NCBI RefSeq assembly: GCF_001435755.1
Contig: NZ_AZFI01000003.1
Location: 1-39,450, forward strand
Direction of reading: 5' to 3'
Length of the DNA stretch: 39,450 nt
Source: Ligilactobacillus acidipiscis DSM 15836
GTDB lineage: Bacteria; Bacillota; Bacilli; Lactobacillales; Lactobacillaceae
Shown: in pieces, positions 18,146 to 27,124 of the stretch
Layout: the number at the start of each line of letters is the position of its first letter
How positions within the stretch are numbered: position 1 is the stretch's first letter
Made by a program: the position numbers and the translations under genes
The notes under the pieces: generated by a model
What the model was told of the DNA's origin: nothing
Seen by the model: the letters and a program-made list of their open reading frames with translations, nothing else
Database searches by the model: none

Positions 18146-19576
18146 ATGCCATTTAATAAAGATGATTTTTCAGCATGTACCAGCATTCTAGCCGGTAAAA
18201 AGGCCACAATCGATGGTTCAACAATTATTGCAAGAAACGAAGATTCTAAAAGTGCTTGGCCTAAGCATATGCAGATCCATGCTCACAAAGAATATAGTGA
18301 ACCCCAAAAGTTCGTTTCACCAGACAATGGTTTCAAACTTTCTTTGCCGACTGTTCGTGCAAAATATTCTGCGACACCGGAGTGGACCGATAAATTCGGT
18401 GTCTTCGAAGAAGATGGAATAAATGAGTACGGTGTTGCCATGAGTGCTACAGAAAGCGCCTACGCCAACGAACGTGTTTTAGGCTATGATCCGCTCGTTA
18501 AGGACGGTATCAGTGAAGAAGCTATGCTGACAGTTATTTTACCGTATGTCCACACTGCGCGTGAAGGTGTAAATCGATTAGGAGAAATAGTAGAAAAATA
18601 TGGTACCAGCGAAAGCAATGGTGTCTTATTTTCTGACCAAAATGAAGTTTGGTATCTCGAAACAGGGAGTGGCCACCAGTGGGTCGCACAACGAATTCCA
18701 GATGATTCATATGCGATAGTGGCTAATCAATTAGCCATCCAAGAAATCGATTTTTCACAACCAAATAATTTTATGTATGCCAAAAATATACGGAAATTTG
18801 TTTCTGAGAATCATTTGAACCCCCAACCAAACAGTTTCAATTTTCGCAATATTTTTGGCACTCACGATCTTTCAGATGAAATATATAGTACACCACGGGT
18901 GTGGTATGGTCAAAAAGTATTCAATCCTGAAATAAAGCAAGAACCTATGAGTCAAGATTTGCCTTTTATTAGAAAAGCTGACCGCTTATTAGGCCTAGAC
19001 GACTTCAAATATGTCTTGGGCTCACATTTTCAAGATACGCCTTATGATCCGCTCGGCTTTGGAACAGAGGAACAGAAGCATAAATTCCGCCCGATCAGCC
19101 TGGCAAAAACTCAAGAATCTCATATTTTGCAGCTCCGTCCTGAGCTTCCTACTGAAATCGCTGGAATTCACTGGTTGGCTATGGGCGTCACTGCCGAAAG
19201 CATTTTCATCCCAACATACGCCGGAACGACAGATGTCCATCCAGCCTACAAAGTCGGTCAGCAAAAATATAGCAATGATTCAGCTTATTGGGTATATAAA
19301 CTTGTTGGTGTCTTAGTTGACGGACATTATACCGAACTCCAAGGATTCTTGAAAGATGCTCAAAAAAATACAAATATCGCACTCAGCAACTTATTGCACC
19401 ACAGCGACCAAGAAGCCTTGAAACTAACTGGAACGAAATGCACTGAGTATCTAACTCAGCAAAGCATTAAAATGCAGCAACTAGGCCTGGAAAATATGCA
19501 ACAGCTGATCAGCGAACTAGTAACTGCATCAACAGACCTATCAGTTTTGAACTTTAAAACTGACGCAAACCTGTAA
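18146..19576 (+). CDS. pepD: C69 family dipeptidase
   Basis: An N-terminal-nucleophile dipeptidase of broad specificity, typical of lactic acid bacteria and used to finish peptide breakdown. The 476 residues match PepD/PepDA proteins. The nucleophile is probably C11, which begins CTSILAGKKATIDGST and would be exposed by removal of a ten-residue leader; ARNEDSKSAWPKH follows. The ATG is preceded by AAAGGAG. The MBL-like gene begins 24 bases downstream, so both probably form one transcript ending at the terminator near 20632. Confidence 0.93.
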   Translation: MPFNKDDFSACTSILAGKKATIDGSTIIARNEDSKSAWPKHMQIHAHKEYSEPQKFVSPDNGFKLSLPTVRAKYSATPEWTDKFGVFEEDGINEYGVAMSATESAYANERVLGYDPLVKDGISEEAMLTVILPYVHTAREGVNRLGEIVEKYGTSESNGVLFSDQNEVWYLETGSGHQWVAQRIPDDSYAIVANQLAIQEIDFSQPNNFMYAKNIRKFVSENHLNPQPNSFNFRNIFGTHDLSDEIYSTPRVWYGQKVFNPEIKQEPMSQDLPFIRKADRLLGLDDFKYVLGSHFQDTPYDPLGFGTEEQKHKFRPISLAKTQESHILQLRPELPTEIAGIHWLAMGVTAESIFIPTYAGTTDVHPAYKVGQQKYSNDSAYWVYKLVGVLVDGHYTELQGFLKDAQKNTNIALSNLLHHSDQEALKLTGTKCTEYLTQQSIKMQQLGLENMQQLISELVTASTDLSVLNFKTDANL

Positions 19577-19600
19577 ATTTTATTAAGGGTGGTGAATCAT

Positions 19601-20599
19601 TTGCCTGACAATTATCTAACTTTAAACTCTGAACAAACGCGGATCCTTTGCGACCCGATCTTGACTGATGACACCGACTTAGGGGAACATGACTATATCA
19701 TATTGACTCACATAGATTTTGATACTTTAGATTTATTAGATAATTATGTTGGTTCTAAACCAATTTATTTATCATTTGAGCTTTTTAAATTAATTCAGAA
19801 ACTAGTCAGAGCTGATTTATTGGAACCAGTTCAAGCAAATTTGAAAATTTTACCTTATAACTATTCTGTGAAATTAGGTGGTATTCAAATGGCTGCCTTT
19901 AAAAATGACGATGGCCAATTTGGCAGTTTCACTCTAATTGCCAGAGGAAGTCATAGTACGATCGGGTATTGCGACTCATTTTACAGCCACGGAAATCACA
20001 AAAAAAGAATCAAAAAGTGGAAAAAGGCCTTCCGAGAAAAGCAGTTGGACACCTTGATCTTGGGTTCCAAAATTGCGCCGATCTCCGAGCAAAAAAACAT
20101 CCTATCAGAAAACGGGATGCAAGAAATGTTGCTGAAGTTTATCACTAAAAATCCAGCAGACCAGCCTTTAACCGCCTTACTATCTCCTTTTGACCCAGAA
20201 CGCCTATACCGCTATGATAAAACGGCTAAACAAAACCAGCGACCGATCGTCTGGGATAAAAATTATCTGCAGTTACTTGAGTCTTTTTATCCATTCGCTG
20301 AATTCTTTAGTGCTAAAAATTTACCGACCACAGCTCAAAGTATTATCGTTCAGGTCGAACAAAGCCAACAGTTGAAACATATGAATACTTTCTTGGACCC
20401 CGCTTTACTTCACCCGAATGCTGTAAATATTGCTGGCTTGATCTACCAAAAACATCTGTGCGCTCTTACATTAGCCGAACTAAATGAATTCGTGTCATAT
20501 ATTGATCCCGGCCAAGTGATCATGAAAGAAGATCGCAGCTTAGCACAAGATCATTCGATCCCGCAAAAATGGTTACGTTCCTTGGAATTAACGATTTAA
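19601..20599 (+). CDS. Degenerate metallo-beta-lactamase-like protein
   Basis: A 332-residue protein of uncertain function. The segments ILCDPIL, YIILTHIDFDTLDLL (about 32-46) and SFTLIARGSHSTIGYCDSFYSHG (about 110-132) line up with MBL-fold/RNase J-like proteins, where one expects T-H-x-H-x-D-H and YTGDFR-x-H-G. Here the first motif is THIDFD, so key zinc ligands are lost and hydrolase activity is doubtful. I chose TTG at 19601 because AAGGGTGGTGA, close to a perfect anti-16S match, lies just upstream; two GTGs (19589, 19592) lie inside that site. It follows pepD closely. Confidence 0.6.
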   Translation: MPDNYLTLNSEQTRILCDPILTDDTDLGEHDYIILTHIDFDTLDLLDNYVGSKPIYLSFELFKLIQKLVRADLLEPVQANLKILPYNYSVKLGGIQMAAFKNDDGQFGSFTLIARGSHSTIGYCDSFYSHGNHKKRIKKWKKAFREKQLDTLILGSKIAPISEQKNILSENGMQEMLLKFITKNPADQPLTALLSPFDPERLYRYDKTAKQNQRPIVWDKNYLQLLESFYPFAEFFSAKNLPTTAQSIIVQVEQSQQLKHMNTFLDPALLHPNAVNIAGLIYQKHLCALTLAELNEFVSYIDPGQVIMKEDRSLAQDHSIPQKWLRSLELTI

Positions 20600-20605
20600 A
20601 ACCAC

Positions 20606-20637
20606 AAAAAAAGAAAGCCGCTTGGCTTTCTTTTTTT
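20606..20637. terminator. Bidirectional terminator between the MBL-like gene and tsf
   Basis: AAGAAAGCC and GGCTTTCTT pair around GCTT, with an A-run before and a T-run after. It closes both convergent transcripts and so ends the rpsB-tsf operon right after tsf. Confidence 0.9.
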
Positions 20638-20643
20638 CGGTTC

Positions 20644-21519
20644 TTACTTAATTTGGCTCATAACATCTGAAACAAAATCTTCTTGCTTCTTTTCGATACC
20701 TTCACCAACTTGGAAGCGAACAAAACTCTTAACTTTACCATTTTTAGATGCAACATACTTAGCAACTGTTTGGTCTGAGTCTTTAACAAAGTCTTGATCA
20801 TCCAAGGTAATTTCCGCAAAGTACTTATTCAAACGGCCACTGACCATCTTTTCGATGATTTTTTCTGGTTTACCTTCATTTTTAGCTTCTTCAGTCAAAA
20901 CTTCTTTTTCATGAGCAACTTGTTCTTCAGGAACTTGATCACGGCTCACAAACTTAGGATTGATAGCAGCAACGTGCATTGCAACATCCTTAGCTGTTGA
21001 CTCATCGGCACCGGCAACAACTACCAGTGTAGCGATAGAACCACCCATATGCAAGTATGCACCAAAATTGTCACTATCTTCTTTTTCAACGATTTGGAAA
21101 CGACGCAAGCTAATTTTTTCACCAATAACTTGTGTTGCTTCGATCAATTCATCGTTCAAAGTCCCTTTGTCTGTTTTCACAGCTAATGCTGCTTTAACAT
21201 CAGCAGGTTTGCTTTCTAAGAGAACTTCACCGATATGCTTAACTAAGTCTTTGAACTTAGCATTTTGTGCAACGAAGTCAGTTTCTGCATTAACTTCAAC
21301 GATCACTGCAGTATTGCCTGAAACAGTAACACTGGCCAAACCTTCAGCAGCAACACGATCACTCTTCTTAGCAGCTTTAGCTATTCCTTTTTCACGTAAG
21401 AAATCAATGGCTTTTGCCGAGTCACCTTCTGTTGCGACTAATGCTTTTTTGGCGTCCATCATACCAACACCTGTTTTATCACGTAATTCTTTTACTTGAG
21501 AAGCAGAAATTTTTGCCAT
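20644..21519 (-). CDS. tsf: Translation elongation factor Ts
   Basis: Guanine nucleotide exchange factor that regenerates EF-Tu-GTP. The 291 residues begin with the signature [18 protein letters not shown] (about 10-27), followed by the core motif [12 protein letters not shown] (about 75-86), typical of EF-Ts. AAGGAGG precedes the ATG. It lies downstream of rpsB beyond an attenuator-like hairpin. In most lactobacilli pyrH and frr follow; here a terminator and a convergent gene follow instead, so that linkage is broken. Confidence 0.98.
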   Translation of the reverse strand: MAKISASQVKELRDKTGVGMMDAKKALVATEGDSAKAIDFLREKGIAKAAKKSDRVAAEGLASVTVSGNTAVIVEVNAETDFVAQNAKFKDLVKHIGEVLLESKPADVKAALAVKTDKGTLNDELIEATQVIGEKISLRRFQIVEKEDSDNFGAYLHMGGSIATLVVVAGADESTAKDVAMHVAAINPKFVSRDQVPEEQVAHEKEVLTEEAKNEGKPEKIIEKMVSGRLNKYFAEITLDDQDFVKDSDQTVAKYVASKNGKVKSFVRFQVGEGIEKKQEDFVSDVMSQIK

Positions 21520-21552
21520 AACTCAATGGCCTCCTTATTAAATATTTTCTTT

Positions 21553-21603
21553 AAAAAAGCTGCCTCAGACCATTAGGCAAACTTACCCAACATCTAAGAC
21601 AGC
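21553..21603 (-). terminator. Attenuator-like hairpin between rpsB and tsf
   Basis: On the minus strand GCTGTCTTAGA (21603-21593) pairs with TCTGAGGCAGC (21569-21559), using G-U pairs, and is followed by TTTTTT. It should partly terminate rpsB transcripts and lower tsf expression relative to rpsB, or be a site of regulated read-through. Confidence 0.65.
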
Positions 21604-21618
21604 CTAAGTTGAAATTAA

Positions 21619-22416
21619 CTATTCAGCATCTTTATGACCATTGTTGCCTTCAACAGCTTCAACGATATCTTCGATGGAATCTACTTTTTCATCTTTTTTG
21701 CCGAATGTTTCTTCGGTAACTTGATCATTTTCTTCGCCCTGGTTTGCTTCGATGATAGCATCTGCCATCTTAGATGTGATCAAACGTACGGCACGAATAG
21801 CATCATCGTTTGATGGGATCTTAACGTCGATCTCATCAGGATCAGCGTTTGTATCAACCATAGCAACGATCGGAATGTTCAATTTTTGAGCTTCCTTAAC
21901 TGCAATTCTTTCTTTACGTGGATCAACAATAAAGACTGCATCTGGAATACGAGGCATGTCTTCAATACCACCAAGGAACTTCTCGAGTTTTTCCATTTGT
22001 TTGGTCAACTGAGCAGCTTCCTTCTTAGGTAAGATATCAAATGTGCCATCTTCAGACATTTTCTTTAAGTCTTTCAAACGTTTGATACGTGACTGGATAG
22101 TATTCCAGTTAGTCAAAGTACCACCTAACCAACGATGGTTAACATAGTATTGACCAGCACGAGTTGCTTCTTCTTCGATCGAATCTTGTGCCTGTTTCTT
22201 TGTACCAACGAAAAGAACAACACCATCATTTTCGGCTGTTTCTTTCATAAAGTTATAAGCTTTATCGATCAACTTAACTGTCTTTTGTAAATCAATGATA
22301 TAGATACCATTACGTTCTGTAAAGATATACTTCTTCATCTTAGGGTTCCAACGACGTGTTTGGTGTCCAAAATGCACACCAGCTTCAAGCAATTGTTTCA
22401 TAGTAATAACTGCCAT
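21619..22416 (-). CDS. rpsB: 30S ribosomal protein S2
   Basis: Structural protein of the small ribosomal subunit. I chose ATG at 22416 (265 residues), because the S2 family begins with [18 protein letters not shown] and GGAGG lies 8 bases upstream; the frame stays open for 29 more codons but that part is leader. Motifs [24 protein letters not shown] and [11 protein letters not shown] are typical. The C-terminal 35 residues are acidic, as in other lactobacilli. A structured leader of about 120 bases precedes it. Confidence 0.98.
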   Translation of the reverse strand: MAVITMKQLLEAGVHFGHQTRRWNPKMKKYIFTERNGIYIIDLQKTVKLIDKAYNFMKETAENDGVVLFVGTKKQAQDSIEEEATRAGQYYVNHRWLGGTLTNWNTIQSRIKRLKDLKKMSEDGTFDILPKKEAAQLTKQMEKLEKFLGGIEDMPRIPDAVFIVDPRKERIAVKEAQKLNIPIVAMVDTNADPDEIDVKIPSNDDAIRAVRLITSKMADAIIEANQGEENDQVTEETFGKKDEKVDSIEDIVEAVEGNNGHKDAE

Positions 22417-22536
22417 TACTAAATACCTCCGAATATAGTTTTTTTCCTCCCCTGCATTCATTTGGCGAGAACTTATATCTAATAAGCACCACTCGCCCAG
22501 CATACAGAGTGTGAATTAGGCACCTAAAAAGGCACC
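22417..22536 (-). promoter_or_regulatory. Structured rpsB leader, possible S2 autoregulatory element
   Basis: The predicted leader starts with a hairpin from two copies of AGGTGCCT that pair with each other through two central G-U pairs (about 22518-22537). Further on, GGCGAG (22497-22492) pairs with CTCGCC (22469-22464) around an inner CTTAT-ATAAG stem, 34 bases in all. The ribosome site follows. Autoregulatory leaders before rpsB are known in some bacteria; whether this one binds S2 is inference. Confidence 0.45.
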
Positions 22537-22542
22537 TTTTTT

Positions 22543-22571
22543 ATTGTAAATGATTACGTTGTTAATTGCAA
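22543..22571 (-). promoter_or_regulatory. Predicted rpsB promoter
   Basis: Minus-strand TTGCAA (22571-22566) and TACAAT (22548-22543) are 17 bases apart, giving a start near 22536. Confidence 0.6.
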
Positions 22572-22639
22572 TAACATTTGACCTGATCGCCTAAAAATTA
22601 TTTAGTACTGGATAATTGAACAGTGACGCTCAGTTCTTT

Positions 22640-23635
22640 TTATTCAGCATTCACGATTGAATCCGCTGTACCTGTCTCAATGACTGACTTTGCACTGTTC
22701 AAAGATAGTCTAACCATATTCTTGACAGCCGTATCAGTATAAAATGCAACGTGTGGTGTCACAATTACATTTTCTAATTCACGTAATTCGTTGAAAAGCG
22801 GGTCTTTGATTTCTTTTCCCCTCAAATCATGGTTGAATAAGGGGCTTTCATTTTCATAGGTATCAAGACCAGCACCAGCAACTTTTCCACTTTTAAGTCC
22901 ATCGATCAACGCTGCTGTGTCTATTAAAAGCCCCCGTGCAGTATTGATCAAATAAACACCGTCTTTCATTTCTGAAATAGCCTGGGCATCGATCATATGC
23001 TTATCTTTTAACGAAGCTGGCATATGCAAAGTGATTATATCAGCCTTTTGATATAATTCCTCTTTACTGTCAACATAGATACCTTCTGCTGCTAATTTAG
23101 AGTCCGGATAAGGATCATAAGCTACGATTTTGGCACCAAAACCACGATAAATAGAAATAGCAGCCTTACCGATTCGGCCGGTTCCGATCACACCGATAGT
23201 TTTATCGTGAATTTCTTGGCCAACGTTTCCTTCCCAGCGAAAGTCTTGTTGTTCGCTGCGTTTTCTAAAATTATCAATTTTCCTAAGCAATTGCAATAAT
23301 AGAGTCACAGAAAATTCAGCAATCGCAGTCGGCGAATATGCTGGCACATTAGTTACTGCAATATTATTCGCTGAAGCTTCTTTGAGATCAACATTGTCAA
23401 CACCGACATTGCGGATCGAAAAAACTTTGATCCCTAAACTCTGTGCTTTGTTAAATAATGACTTAGGATACTCGCCAGTTTGTAAGGCTAAAACTGCATC
23501 ATGACCATTGATCTTATCCATTGTTTCGTCTGTCAAAGGATCTTTAATTAAATCAACTTGAATATTATTTTTGGTTGACCATTCCCTAAAGAATGGTTCT
23601 TCGTCATCTCTCACTGAAAAAGCAATCATTTTCAT
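22640..23635 (-). CDS. ldhD: D-lactate dehydrogenase
   Basis: Reduces pyruvate to D-lactate with NADH, the main fermentative end step in many lactobacilli. The 331 residues match D-LDH in length. The Rossmann loop is GVIGTGRIGKA (148-158). Catalytic residues are R234 (NTARG), E263 (ENESPLF) and H295 (VTPHVAFYT). SIRNVGVDNVDL and NVPAYSPTAIAEF are typical of D-LDH rather than the related hydroxyisocaproate dehydrogenase, though overlap in specificity is common. AAGGAG precedes the ATG, and an extended -10 (TGCTATATT) lies about 55 bases upstream. Confidence 0.92.
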   Translation of the reverse strand: MKMIAFSVRDDEEPFFREWSTKNNIQVDLIKDPLTDETMDKINGHDAVLALQTGEYPKSLFNKAQSLGIKVFSIRNVGVDNVDLKEASANNIAVTNVPAYSPTAIAEFSVTLLLQLLRKIDNFRKRSEQQDFRWEGNVGQEIHDKTIGVIGTGRIGKAAISIYRGFGAKIVAYDPYPDSKLAAEGIYVDSKEELYQKADIITLHMPASLKDKHMIDAQAISEMKDGVYLINTARGLLIDTAALIDGLKSGKVAGAGLDTYENESPLFNHDLRGKEIKDPLFNELRELENVIVTPHVAFYTDTAVKNMVRLSLNSAKSVIETGTADSIVNAE

Positions 23636-23744
23636 ATTACTAAAACTCCTTCATGTTTTATATAGCTAAAATTCTTAGAGAAATATAGCATGACTTATAT
23701 TATACGTGACACAACACATCATTGACTACACAAAAATAAATTCA

Positions 23745-24032
23745 TTAATTTTTTTTAATTGATTCAAGATCGACTCCATGAGCCGACAAAAAGCTTTCTT
23801 TTTTAGAACGTGGCTGATGTTTAAACGCATATTCTGCTTTTAGGGCCAGAGACTTACTGTCAAATTCTTCATGATAGATCATTTTAACTGGTCTTCTGAC
23901 CCTCGTATATTTAGCCCCTCGTCCCGAATTATGCTGCTCTAAGCGCCGTTTTAAATCAGTTGTAAATCCTCCATACAAGGTCCCATCAGCGCAAAAAAGT
24001 ACATAAAAAAAATAGTGTTTATTCTTCACCAT
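23745..24032 (-). CDS. GIY-YIG domain protein (UPF0213/YazA-like)
   Basis: A 95-residue stand-alone GIY-YIG domain of the UPF0213 group. The motif appears as [19 protein letters not shown] (about 8-26), followed by [22 protein letters not shown]; the glutamate needed in nucleases may be E68 in KAEYAFK. The second G-x-Y element reads YGGF rather than YTGI. Substrate is unknown. It overlaps the upstream methyltransferase gene by 14 bases, as in B. subtilis, where yabB and yazA are neighbours. Confidence 0.9.
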   Translation of the reverse strand: MVKNKHYFFYVLFCADGTLYGGFTTDLKRRLEQHNSGRGAKYTRVRRPVKMIYHEEFDSKSLALKAEYAFKHQPRSKKESFLSAHGVDLESIKKN

Positions 24033-24777
24033 ATAAAATCCTTCTTACTTCTGGCAAATATTGATCCTGTTCGTCATAAACAACTACAGGAGAAACAAAT
24101 CTCAATCCCCCGGGGCGACCATCCTTGATTGCCTCTATCAAAACCATATTAGCTTCACGTCCTTTTTTAGGATAAACCAAACGGATCCTTTTAGGAACAA
24201 GGCGGTTTTTTTCCAATAAGCTAAAGATTTCTTGAAGTCGATCAGGACGATGCACCATATACATTTTACCGCCCATTTTCAGTAAAGCACTGATAATTAC
24301 TATAATATTAGCCAGTGAGGCTGTGCTTTCGTGTCGAGCCAACGCTAAGTATGGATTAGGATTTTTTTTACTAGATGGTTGATCAGCAAAATATGGTGGA
24401 TTACACGTGATCGTATCGACCGAATCTTTTTTTATTTCTTGTAAAATATCTTTAAGGTCCATATTTAAAACTGAAACTTGTTCATTCAGATCATTTAATT
24501 CAATGCTGCGTCTGGCCATATCTACTAATCTTGTTTGAACCTCAACTTGGGTAATGTGGGCTTTCGTTTTTTTAGTCAAAAATAAACCAACCGCCCCGTT
24601 ACCTGAGCAAAGATCAATGATCTTTGCTTTTTGTTTTAAAATTGGCTGCGCAAAATCCGCCAACAAGACCGCGTCCAAAGAAAACGAAAAAACATCTGCA
24701 CTTTGAATGATCTTGATATTATTAGCATACAATTCGTCTACTCTTTCTCCACTTTTCAATTGCGGATCAAATTTCAT
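24019..24777 (-). CDS. TrmN6-like tRNA1(Val) A37 N6-methyltransferase (YabB)
   Basis: SAM-dependent adenine-N6 methyltransferase of the TrmN6/YabB family. I chose ATG at 24777 (252 residues) with GAAAG 8 bases upstream; a GTG at 24786 would add three residues. The SAM site is [13 protein letters not shown] (about 56-68) and the catalytic N-P-P-Y motif is TCNPPYF (about 121-127). [15 protein letters not shown] near the N terminus is typical. The exact tRNA target in Firmicutes is assumed from the family. It overlaps the GIY-YIG gene. Confidence 0.88.
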   Translation of the reverse strand: MKFDPQLKSGERVDELYANNIKIIQSADVFSFSLDAVLLADFAQPILKQKAKIIDLCSGNGAVGLFLTKKTKAHITQVEVQTRLVDMARRSIELNDLNEQVSVLNMDLKDILQEIKKDSVDTITCNPPYFADQPSSKKNPNPYLALARHESTASLANIIVIISALLKMGGKMYMVHRPDRLQEIFSLLEKNRLVPKRIRLVYPKKGREANMVLIEAIKDGRPGGLRFVSPVVVYDEQDQYLPEVRRILYGEE

Positions 24778-24871
24778 TTTAAACACTTTCTTTCATCAAA
24801 ACTTGCAACTGGTATAATAACTATGTAATATTATTCTTGACAATACTATTTTGGAAAGGAATGTCACTGCG

Positions 24872-25504
24872 ATGTTCTACTCATTTATTCGAGTTGTGGC
24901 TCGAATAGTAGTTGCTATCATTAATGGCAACAGCCACTACCTTAACAAAGAAAAACTTCCTGAAGGCAACTATATTGTAGTCGGGCCTCATCGTGCCTGG
25001 TTTGATATGATTTATTTTGCCTTGGCTGCATCCCCGAAACGTTTTTCATTTATGGCTAAAAAGGAGTTATTTAAGAACCCTGTTCTCCGCTATATCTTGG
25101 ATCACGCAAATGCTTTTCCCGTCGATCGTGAACACCCGGGACCCTCTGCAATCAAAACACCCGTCAAATGGTTACGTAAGCGAGATATCTCGCTGATCAT
25201 GTTTCCTTCTGGGACACGACACTCACAAGAAATGAAGGGCGGTGTCGCATTGATCGCCAAGCTTTCAGGAGTACCGATCGTACCAACAGTTTACCAGGGA
25301 CCATTAACTTTCAAATCTCTTTTTTCACGAAAACGTGTTACAGTGGCATTTGGTGACCCGATTTATCTTGACCGCAAAGCAAAAATGACTGATGAAAAGC
25401 AAAACAAATTATTTGCAAAAATAGAAGCAGAGTTTGAAAAGTTGGATCAGCAGGTCGATCCTAATTTTAAATACGTTGATGTTTCAAAACATTCAACAAA
25501 ATAA
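24872..25504 (+). CDS. plsC: 1-acyl-sn-glycerol-3-phosphate acyltransferase
   Basis: Membrane-associated acyltransferase making phosphatidic acid in phospholipid synthesis. I chose ATG at 24872 (210 residues), with GAAAGGA about 11 bases upstream; a TTG at 24851 falls before that site. The catalytic HX4D motif is GPHRAWFD (about 45-52), FPVDRE is motif II, and FPSGTRH (about 109-115) is the glycerol-phosphate-binding motif III. VPIVPT is motif IV. It is a single gene ending in a bidirectional terminator. A second, shorter homologue lies at 38513-39070. Confidence 0.93.
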   Translation: MFYSFIRVVARIVVAIINGNSHYLNKEKLPEGNYIVVGPHRAWFDMIYFALAASPKRFSFMAKKELFKNPVLRYILDHANAFPVDREHPGPSAIKTPVKWLRKRDISLIMFPSGTRHSQEMKGGVALIAKLSGVPIVPTVYQGPLTFKSLFSRKRVTVAFGDPIYLDRKAKMTDEKQNKLFAKIEAEFEKLDQQVDPNFKYVDVSKHSTK

Positions 25505-25512
25505 GGATAAAT

Positions 25513-25540
25513 AAAAAGTCGGGTGATCACCCGGCTTTTT
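25513..25540. terminator. Bidirectional terminator between plsC and yneF
   Basis: AAAAAGTCGGGTGA pairs with TCACCCGGCTTTTT with one G-T pair and essentially no unpaired loop in the DNA palindrome. Confidence 0.9.
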
Positions 25541-25555
25541 TATTTAAAAATGACT

Positions 25556-25786
25556 TTATTTTTTCTTCCCATAATTAGCTTTCATGGACGTCATCATTTG
25601 GTTAAGTTTCTTTTCCGAAGGCTTCTGGCCCATCTGCAACATCATTTGTCTTAACATCTGTTCATTGATTGGCGGGTTTTTTTGTAAATAGCTCTCCATA
25701 TACTTGCGGGCACCGTAGAAACCGCCTACGAGTCCTAAAACCAACGCGATGATGACGATAATTATCCATACTGATGTGGACATCAT
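25556..25786 (-). CDS. yneF: YneF family small membrane protein (UPF0154)
   Basis: A small single-pass membrane protein of unknown function, conserved in Firmicutes. The 76 residues have one N-terminal transmembrane segment (about 4-22, ending [13 protein letters not shown]) and the highly conserved tail [20 protein letters not shown], then a basic end. I chose ATG at 25786 with GGGAG 6 bases upstream; the frame also has an adjacent TTG and a second ATG. As in B. subtilis it lies near lexA and ynzC. Confidence 0.92.
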   Translation of the reverse strand: MMSTSVWIIIVIIALVLGLVGGFYGARKYMESYLQKNPPINEQMLRQMMLQMGQKPSEKKLNQMMTSMKANYGKKK

Positions 25787-25897
25787 CAACTACTCCCTTC
25801 CTTAACTTTTGCTTACTTAGTTAAGTTTACACAATTAACTGTGAAAAATAAAGTGGTCGTCAAAAATTACACAAACTTCTCCACTTTTTATTAACTT

Positions 25898-26146
25898 TTA
25901 ATCGTCACGTAAACCACGTTTTCTTTGGATATCTTTGACCTTTTCAGGGGTAACTTCTTTTCCCTTTTTATCAAAAACCTGCGTCATCTCGATCTGACTG
26001 CGAAAGTTTTCGCGAAACATGCTTAAATAGGTTTCACGTAAGCGCTGCTGCTCTTCTTGTTCTTCTTTTGTTAAACCATTTGCCTTTTTTTTGTGAGCCA
26101 GTTCGTTGATCCTATCTAATAAGTTTTGTGGGATCCCATTATCCAT
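25898..26146 (-). CDS. ynzC: YnzC-like protein (DUF896)
   Basis: An 82-residue cytoplasmic protein of unknown function. It has the DUF896 pattern: LLDRINELAHKKKANGLTKE (about 5-24), a helical hairpin rich in E, R and K, then REYLSMFRENFRSQ-like sequence and a C-terminal RKRGLRDD. In B. subtilis the corresponding gene lies close to lexA and the SOS genes. Here it is divergent from lexA, and the shared 164-base gap contains the LexA operator, so it could also feel LexA; this is inference. Confidence 0.9.
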   Translation of the reverse strand: MDNGIPQNLLDRINELAHKKKANGLTKEEQEEQQRLRETYLSMFRENFRSQIEMTQVFDKKGKEVTPEKVKDIQRKRGLRDD

Positions 26147-26238
26147 ATCTTCTACGACCTCTTTTCATACAACGAGACTCTTTAATTCCAATACAAACTA
26201 TCTTAAACAATTAATACTAAAAACTCAAGTATTTTATC

Positions 26239-26252
26239 CGAACATTAGTTTG
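26239..26252 (+). promoter_or_regulatory. LexA operator (SOS box)
   Basis: CGAACATTAGTTTG fits the Gram-positive SOS box CGAAC-N4-GTTYG. It lies 59 bases before the lexA start, between lexA and the divergent ynzC gene, which supports lexA autoregulation. Confidence 0.85.
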
Positions 26253-26310
26253 AAATAGCAACAATAATATGATACGCTTGAACTATAAAAAATTAAATGA
26301 GGTGTTCGTG

Positions 26311-26937
26311 ATGTCCAAAATAATCGAAGAACGACAAATCTCCGTCTTAAAATTCATCTACGAATGTGTACATGAAAAGGGTTACCCGCCTACTGTCCGT
26401 GAAATTGGCGAAGCAGTCGATCTCTCTTCGACCTCAACTGTCCATGGACACATTGCACGTTTAGAAAAGCGCGGATATATTCACAAAGATCCTACTAAAC
26501 CACGTGCCCTTGAAATAACCCCTGCTGGGATGGAAGCGCTCGGTATCAGTGAAAAAGCTGCTAAAATACCAGTTCTAGGAACGGTTACAGCTGGTAATCC
26601 AATTTTAACAGTTCAAGAAACAACAGACTACTTCCCCTTGCCACCTAATTATGACTCCGCTCAAGACTTGTTTATGTTAACTATCAGAGGCGAAAGCATG
26701 ATCAACATTGGTATTCTCGACGGCGACGAAGTGATCGTCAGACAACAACGTTCCGCAGATAATGGTGATATTATTATCGCTATGACAGATGACAACGAAG
26801 CAACCTGCAAACGATTCTTCAAAGAAAAAGATCATTTTCGATTGCAGCCTGAAAACGACACAATGGCCCCGATCATTTTAGATTCAGTTACCGTACTTGG
26901 TAAAGTTGTGGGCTTATACCGAGACTTCATTAGCTAA
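26311..26937 (+). CDS. lexA: SOS response repressor LexA
   Basis: Transcriptional repressor of DNA-damage genes that cleaves itself when RecA is activated. I chose ATG at 26311 (208 residues), as the family begins with a wHTH like [15 protein letters not shown] and GAGGTG lies 7 to 8 bases upstream. The DNA-binding domain (1-70) has [19 protein letters not shown]. The cleavage site is A94-G95 (VTAGNP), the serine is S129 (RGESM) and the lysine is K167 (EATCKRFF). All parts needed for autocleavage are present. The upstream operator fits autoregulation. Confidence 0.97.
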   Translation: MSKIIEERQISVLKFIYECVHEKGYPPTVREIGEAVDLSSTSTVHGHIARLEKRGYIHKDPTKPRALEITPAGMEALGISEKAAKIPVLGTVTAGNPILTVQETTDYFPLPPNYDSAQDLFMLTIRGESMINIGILDGDEVIVRQQRSADNGDIIIAMTDDNEATCKRFFKEKDHFRLQPENDTMAPIILDSVTVLGKVVGLYRDFIS

Positions 26938-26954
26938 AAACAGCCAGATAAATA

Positions 26955-26991
26955 AAAAAACGAGTAACTTTGATAAGTTTGCTCGTTTTTT
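26955..26991 (+). terminator. Terminator after lexA
   Basis: AAAAAACGAG pairs with CTCGTTTTTT and an inner AACTT-TGAT-AAGTT adds to the stem. It may also work in the opposite direction for recN, about 130 bases away. Confidence 0.85.
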
Positions 26992-27124
26992 ATTTACTAT
27001 TTTAGTTAAGTTCCAGCAAATAAAGAGTTTTGCCGACCCAATTCCATCATCTCTTTGCGCTAAAACATACTTTAATGACAGGGCCAAACGGTACTTAATT
27101 TTTTCCTGTTCTTCTGCTAAGTTT

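Noticed and set aside
22573-22640. Terminator for the D-LDH gene
   Set aside because: GAAC and GTTC could pair weakly, but there is no stable stem or T-run.
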